Positions 61,440-64,000 of a stretch of 64,000 nt of DNA are shown one piece after another. A program made the position numbers and the translations under genes. Each line of letters starts with the position of its first letter. Within the stretch, counting starts at the first letter, position 1. A model generated the notes under the pieces. The model did no database searches and was not told where the DNA came from. It saw only the letters and a list, made by a program, of their open reading frames with translations. Origin of the DNA: Lachnospiraceae bacterium (GTDB taxonomy: Bacteria; Bacillota; Clostridia; Lachnospirales; Lachnospiraceae); contig JAAWAV010000044.1 in assembly GCA_022792335.1 (NCBI GenBank), positions 1-64,000 of the forward strand, written 5' to 3'.

Positions 61440-63494
61440 TTGAAAAAGATAAGAATCGGTGTCGACGTGGGCGGCACCAATACCGACATCTGCGCAATTG
61501 ACGAAGCGACCGGGGAGTTGATGGTCTATAAGCTTCCGTCGTCGCTAAAGGATCAGTCCCAGGCAGTGGTGGGGGGCGTCCAGAGGATCGTGGAAAAATA
61601 CGGACTGGACTATGAAGAAGTAGACCGGTTTATCCACGGGACTACAGTTGCCACCAATGCAATTCTGGAGACCAGGGGGGCGCGTACAGCCCTGGTTACT
61701 ACAAAAGGTTTTCGGGACCTTTTAGAGATCGGAAGGCAGAAGCGGCCGGATCTCTACGACCTGCAAATGGACAAGGCTCCAGTGCTTATTCCCAGGAATC
61801 TGCGATTTGAACTTTCAGAGCGGATGAATTACCAGGGAGAGATTCTGGACGAGTTAAAAGACGAAGAGCTTTTGGAACTCGTCGGAAAGCTGAAAGAAAG
61901 CCATGCAGAGGCCGTGGCTGTTCTGTTTTTAAACGCTTATTTAAATTCAGAAAATGAAGCCAGAGTGAAGGCGGTCATCGAAAAACATCTGCCCGGTATT
62001 TATATTTCCACTTCCAGCGAGATTTCCAATCAGTTCCGGGAGTTTGAAAGACTTTGCGGAACAGTCCTCAATTCCTTTGTGGGACCGGAAGTAAAAAAAT
62101 ACCTGGATAATCTGAAAAATACCCTGGAGCAGATTGGGATTAAAAAAGTGTACATCAACCATTCCAACGGCGGCCTGATGTCCATCAAGGAAGCCGCTGC
62201 CTATCCCATCAAGACAGGACTTTCCGGTCCGGCGGCCGGGGTCATCGGCGTTCAGTACCTGATGGAGCTAATTGGCGTCAAAAATGTCATCACCATCGAT
62301 GTGGGCGGCACCAGTACGGACATCAGTATGATTGTAGATGGGACCATTGAAAGCTCTAAGGACAAAAATATCAGCGGCTATCCAGTGCGGATCCCCTCGA
62401 TCGACATTTCTACCATCGGGGCCGGCGGCGGAAGTATCGCCTGGGTAGACAGCGGCGGGATTTTGAAGGTCGGCCCCCAGAGCGCCGGCGCGGAACCGGG
62501 GCCTGCCTGTTACAACCGGGGAGGCCAGAAGGCGGCCATTACGGATGCACGCGTAGTGCTGGGACACTTAAACAACAAAGAGCTTTTGAACGGACAACTC
62601 CCGATTGACGCCTCTTTGTCTTTCCGGGCGGTGGAAGCGCTTTCGGAACAGATCGACATGAATGTGGAGGAGACAGCCAGAGGCATTATCACCGTGGGCA
62701 ATTCCAATATCGTAAAGGAAATTAAAAACGTGACGGTGGAAAAGGGCTATAATCCCACAGATTTTGCCCTGGTGGCTTTTGGCGGCGCCGGGCCTCTCCA
62801 TGCGGCGGAGCTGATGGAAGAACTGAACATGCCCATGGCTATCATCCCGAAGGCTCCCGGCCTTCTGGCGGCTTACGGGCTTTTAACGGAGGACATGCGC
62901 AGAGACTTTGTCCAGACCAATGTGCTGGACCTGAATCATATTCCCTTTTCTACCATTACGGATCGTTATGAGCGCCTTGAGAGGGAGGCGGCGGTCTGGT
63001 TTGAGAAGGAGCAGATTCCGGAAGAAGAGCGGGAACTGGAATATTACCTGGACATGCGTTACAAAGGGCAGAATTATGAGATCGCTGTGACCTTTGATAA
63101 GAGACTTACCTCTATGGAACAACTGAAGGAGCGGTTTACGGAAACATATCTACGTCTTTATTCTTATTCATCCGCGGACGAGATTCAGATCGTGAATTTT
63201 GGCCTTTCAGCCATCGGCCACATCGCAAAGCCCCGCACGGCCAGGGAGGATTATGTGGGGGAGGATGCTTCCGGAGCAGTTATGGGAAGCCGAATGGTGC
63301 TGATGGAGGACGGCAGCAGGGAGAAGTACCTGCTTTACGACAGGGAACGGCTTCACTGCGGAAATGTGGTTTTGGGTCCGGCCATTGTGGAGCAGATGGA
63401 TTCCACGACCATTATCCTGAAGAATCAGAAAGCCGTGGTGGACGAATATTTCAATATGGTCATTACCAGAACAGGAGGGGATTCCAATGAGTAA
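61440..63494 (+). CDS. hyuA: Hydantoinase/oxoprolinase subunit A (HyuA)
   Basis: This 684-aa protein has the actin-like ATPase signatures GVDVGGTNTDICAID and TIDVGGTSTDISMI, and the HGTTVATNAILETRGARTAL motif of HyuA/5-oxoprolinase N-terminal subunits. These enzymes open cyclic amides such as hydantoins or 5-oxoproline with ATP. The start is TTG at 61440, 10 nt after AAGGAG; no in-frame ATG is better. It overlaps hyuB by 8 nt. Substrate unknown. Confidence 0.9.
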   Translation: MKKIRIGVDVGGTNTDICAIDEATGELMVYKLPSSLKDQSQAVVGGVQRIVEKYGLDYEEVDRFIHGTTVATNAILETRGARTALVTTKGFRDLLEIGRQKRPDLYDLQMDKAPVLIPRNLRFELSERMNYQGEILDELKDEELLELVGKLKESHAEAVAVLFLNAYLNSENEARVKAVIEKHLPGIYISTSSEISNQFREFERLCGTVLNSFVGPEVKKYLDNLKNTLEQIGIKKVYINHSNGGLMSIKEAAAYPIKTGLSGPAAGVIGVQYLMELIGVKNVITIDVGGTSTDISMIVDGTIESSKDKNISGYPVRIPSIDISTIGAGGGSIAWVDSGGILKVGPQSAGAEPGPACYNRGGQKAAITDARVVLGHLNNKELLNGQLPIDASLSFRAVEALSEQIDMNVEETARGIITVGNSNIVKEIKNVTVEKGYNPTDFALVAFGGAGPLHAAELMEELNMPMAIIPKAPGLLAAYGLLTEDMRRDFVQTNVLDLNHIPFSTITDRYERLEREAAVWFEKEQIPEEERELEYYLDMRYKGQNYEIAVTFDKRLTSMEQLKERFTETYLRLYSYSSADEIQIVNFGLSAIGHIAKPRTAREDYVGEDASGAVMGSRMVLMEDGSREKYLLYDRERLHCGNVVLGPAIVEQMDSTTIILKNQKAVVDEYFNMVITRTGGDSNE

Positions 63495-64000
63495 GATCAA
63501 TTCCATTACCCTGGAGGTGATCAGCAACGGCCTCCTTTCCATCGCAGAGCAGATGGGAGTTATTCTGACGAAAACGGCCTATAGCACGAACATCAAGGAG
63601 AGGAAGGACTTGTCAGTGGCGATCTTTGACGCCGATGGAAAAGTACTTTCTCTGGCCCAGCACATCCCCATCCATTTTAGTTCCCTCTTTGGGGCTGTGG
63701 AAGAAGCGCTAAAGCGGTGGGACAAGTCAGAGATCTATGACGGGGACGTGTTTATCGCCAATGACCCTTACACCGGGGGCGGTTCTCACCTGCCGGATAT
63801 TGCGCTGGTGCGACCGGTGTTTTATGGGGGGAAGCTGATTGCTTTCGTGGTCAACAACGGGCACCATGCGGACCGTTCCAGAAGAGGACCGACCGTCTAT
63901 GACGAGGGGCTTCGGATCCCTGTGGTGAAGCTTTATGAAAAGGGAGAGCTAAACAGGGACATTTATGACCTGATTCTTTTAAACTTCCAACTGAAGGAGG
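63487..64000 (+). CDS. hyuB: Hydantoinase/oxoprolinase subunit B (HyuB), partial
   Basis: The frame begins with ATG 63487 after AGGAGGGG and is open to the window end, so the C-terminal two thirds are missing. The 171 visible residues have HyuB features: LEVISNGLLSIAEQMGVIL, NDPYTGGGSHLPDIAL and NNGHHADRSRRGP. It works with HyuA as the second subunit. It overlaps hyuA by 8 nt, so the two are coupled. Confidence 0.9.
   Translation, partial: MSKINSITLEVISNGLLSIAEQMGVILTKTAYSTNIKERKDLSVAIFDADGKVLSLAQHIPIHFSSLFGAVEEALKRWDKSEIYDGDVFIANDPYTGGGSHLPDIALVRPVFYGGKLIAFVVNNGHHADRSRRGPTVYDEGLRIPVVKLYEKGELNRDIYDLILLNFQLKE

Overview
The window looks like a chromosomal segment of a Clostridia bacterium, most probably a Lachnospiraceae-type gut Firmicute. 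The GC content is near 49%, AGGAGG-type ribosome binding sites are common, sortase signals are of the LPSTGG kind, SipW and TasA-like proteins are present, there is a DUF975-CmpB membrane protein, and candidate sporulation promoters occur. No rRNA, tRNA, CRISPR array or insertion sequence was seen. The species cannot be named from the sequence alone.

Layout. Positions 1-700 hold two gene remnants (HxlR regulator, sugar-binding protein). A hemolysin III gene follows (721-1386), then a small sugar operon on the minus strand (RbsD/FucU, SIS isomerase, ribokinase) facing a LacI regulator across a 24-bp palindrome. At 5173-6748 lies a self-contained invertible cassette: a tyrosine recombinase gene and an outward-facing consensus promoter, bounded by 25-bp inverted repeats. 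It sits directly upstream of a 19-kb co-directional surface-fibre locus (6800-25649). That locus holds two paralogous 161-aa proteins flanking a SARP-type regulator with a degenerate GGDEF-like domain, a coiled-coil protein, a LepB signal peptidase, a 2181-aa adhesin, a major pilin, two class C-like sortases, a minor pilin without an anchor, two TasA/camelysin-like proteins, two further cell-surface proteins and SipW. In the orientation given, the cassette promoter points away from the locus. Inversion would aim it into the locus, so it reads as a phase-variation switch for a hybrid pilus/TasA-like fibre system.

The middle (25.8-45 kb) is mostly ordinary. It contains PadR/DUF2812, an ABC exporter, a membrane GDPD phosphodiesterase, an FMN-dependent hydroxy-acid dehydrogenase, GreA, a small FeoB-associated Cys-rich protein under two iron-box-like palindromes, phosphopentomutase, a DtxR-family regulator, a DUF975/CmpB fusion, a MATE exporter and a DUF362 ferredoxin protein. 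A divergent gene pair follows with candidate sigma-K and sigma-E promoters.

From 45 to 53.6 kb a DapA-family lyase, a complete Liv-type amino-acid ABC importer, an aminotransferase and a PucR regulator form one catabolic unit. A MoxR/VWA pair, a ROK glucokinase and an ABC exporter follow. The segment 59.8-61.25 kb has no credible gene. It carries an approximately 880-nt structured RNA unit with its own consensus promoter and intrinsic terminator, then a lysine-riboswitch-like leader with its own promoter and terminator, upstream of hydantoinase A and the start of hydantoinase B, which runs off the window.
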